This document shows, in pieces, positions 22,777 through 22,785 of a stretch of 22,785 nt of DNA. The position numbers and the translations under genes are program-made. The notes beneath the pieces were generated by a model. That model did no database searches and had not been told where the DNA came from. It saw only the letters and a list, made by a program, of their open reading frames with translations. The stretch's first letter is position 1. Each line of letters opens with the position of its first letter. The stretch is from Gammaproteobacteria bacterium (GTDB taxonomy: Bacteria; Pseudomonadota; Gammaproteobacteria; Pseudomonadales; Pseudomonadaceae): assembly GCA_012735335.1 (NCBI GenBank), contig JAAYHO010000273.1, positions 1-22,785 on the forward strand, written 5' to 3'.

Positions 22777-22785
22777 ATGCACCCA
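22777..22785 (+). CDS. Possible start of the next gene
   Basis: ATG CAC CCA runs off the window. AAGGAG (22766-22771) stands 5 nt upstream, 40 bp after the tgpA stop. Only three codons are visible, so nothing can be said about the product. Confidence 0.4.

Overview
The window is high-GC gammaproteobacterial DNA, most like a Pseudomonas or a close relative (Halopseudomonas/Pseudomonadaceae). The evidence is the split class II ribonucleotide reductase nrdJa-nrdJb, the moxR-DUF58-tgpA operon, the adjacent DUF4823 lipoprotein and DUF1285 genes, and rnk. Most genes are intact housekeeping or conserved accessory genes with short spacers. There are no tRNAs, rRNAs, CRISPR arrays or recognisable transposases.

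Layout. (1) 1-1439: 5' two-thirds of the catalytic half of metH, on the minus strand and cut by the window edge. (2) 1440-1806: a structure-rich intergenic region, also read leftward. It has a row of hairpins ending in a Rho-independent terminator (candidate small RNA) and then a three-way-junction fold in the presumed metH leader. (3) 1807-2967: class V aminotransferase-like PLP enzyme, minus. (4) 3150-4864: TetR regulator and an exported amidohydrolase whose TTG start is preceded by a hairpin holding its ribosome site. (5) 4921-6627: lipoprotein carboxylesterase, minus. (6) 6810-8931: radical SAM protein, DUF4823-like lipoprotein and DUF1285 protein. (7) 9103-12008: nrdJa-nrdJb, adenosylcobalamin-dependent ribonucleotide reductase, with a good sigma-70 promoter.

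(8) 12045-15107 is the most unusual part. A textbook sigma-54 control region (two identical-arm palindromes 62 bp apart, a perfect IHF consensus, a near-perfect -24/-12 element) drives three exported proteins. The second and third carry three copies each of a G-N-x-A-A-G-x-x-N-Q-Q-x-N type repeat, like the Fap functional amyloids of Pseudomonas. The third gene runs without a stop into the antisense strand of a sigma-54 enhancer-binding protein gene, which is itself broken in the middle of its AAA+ domain. Both coding regions end at one junction near 14280-14310, where a 6-bp inverted repeat sits. The simplest reading is a rearrangement or deletion that removed the export genes and the regulator's DNA-binding end, leaving an amyloid operon with its enhancer but no complete local regulator.

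(9) 15278-17235: rmuC and rnk, convergent, with a 10-bp palindrome (GGGGTCAGAT arms) across the rmuC stop codon. (10) 17454-22736: a tightly packed operon of a membrane-anchored TAXI-type binding protein, a MoxR ATPase, a DUF58 protein and the TgpA transglutaminase. The start of one more gene is at the window end.

The cobalamin-dependent enzymes MetH and NrdJ both occur here, so the organism makes or imports B12.
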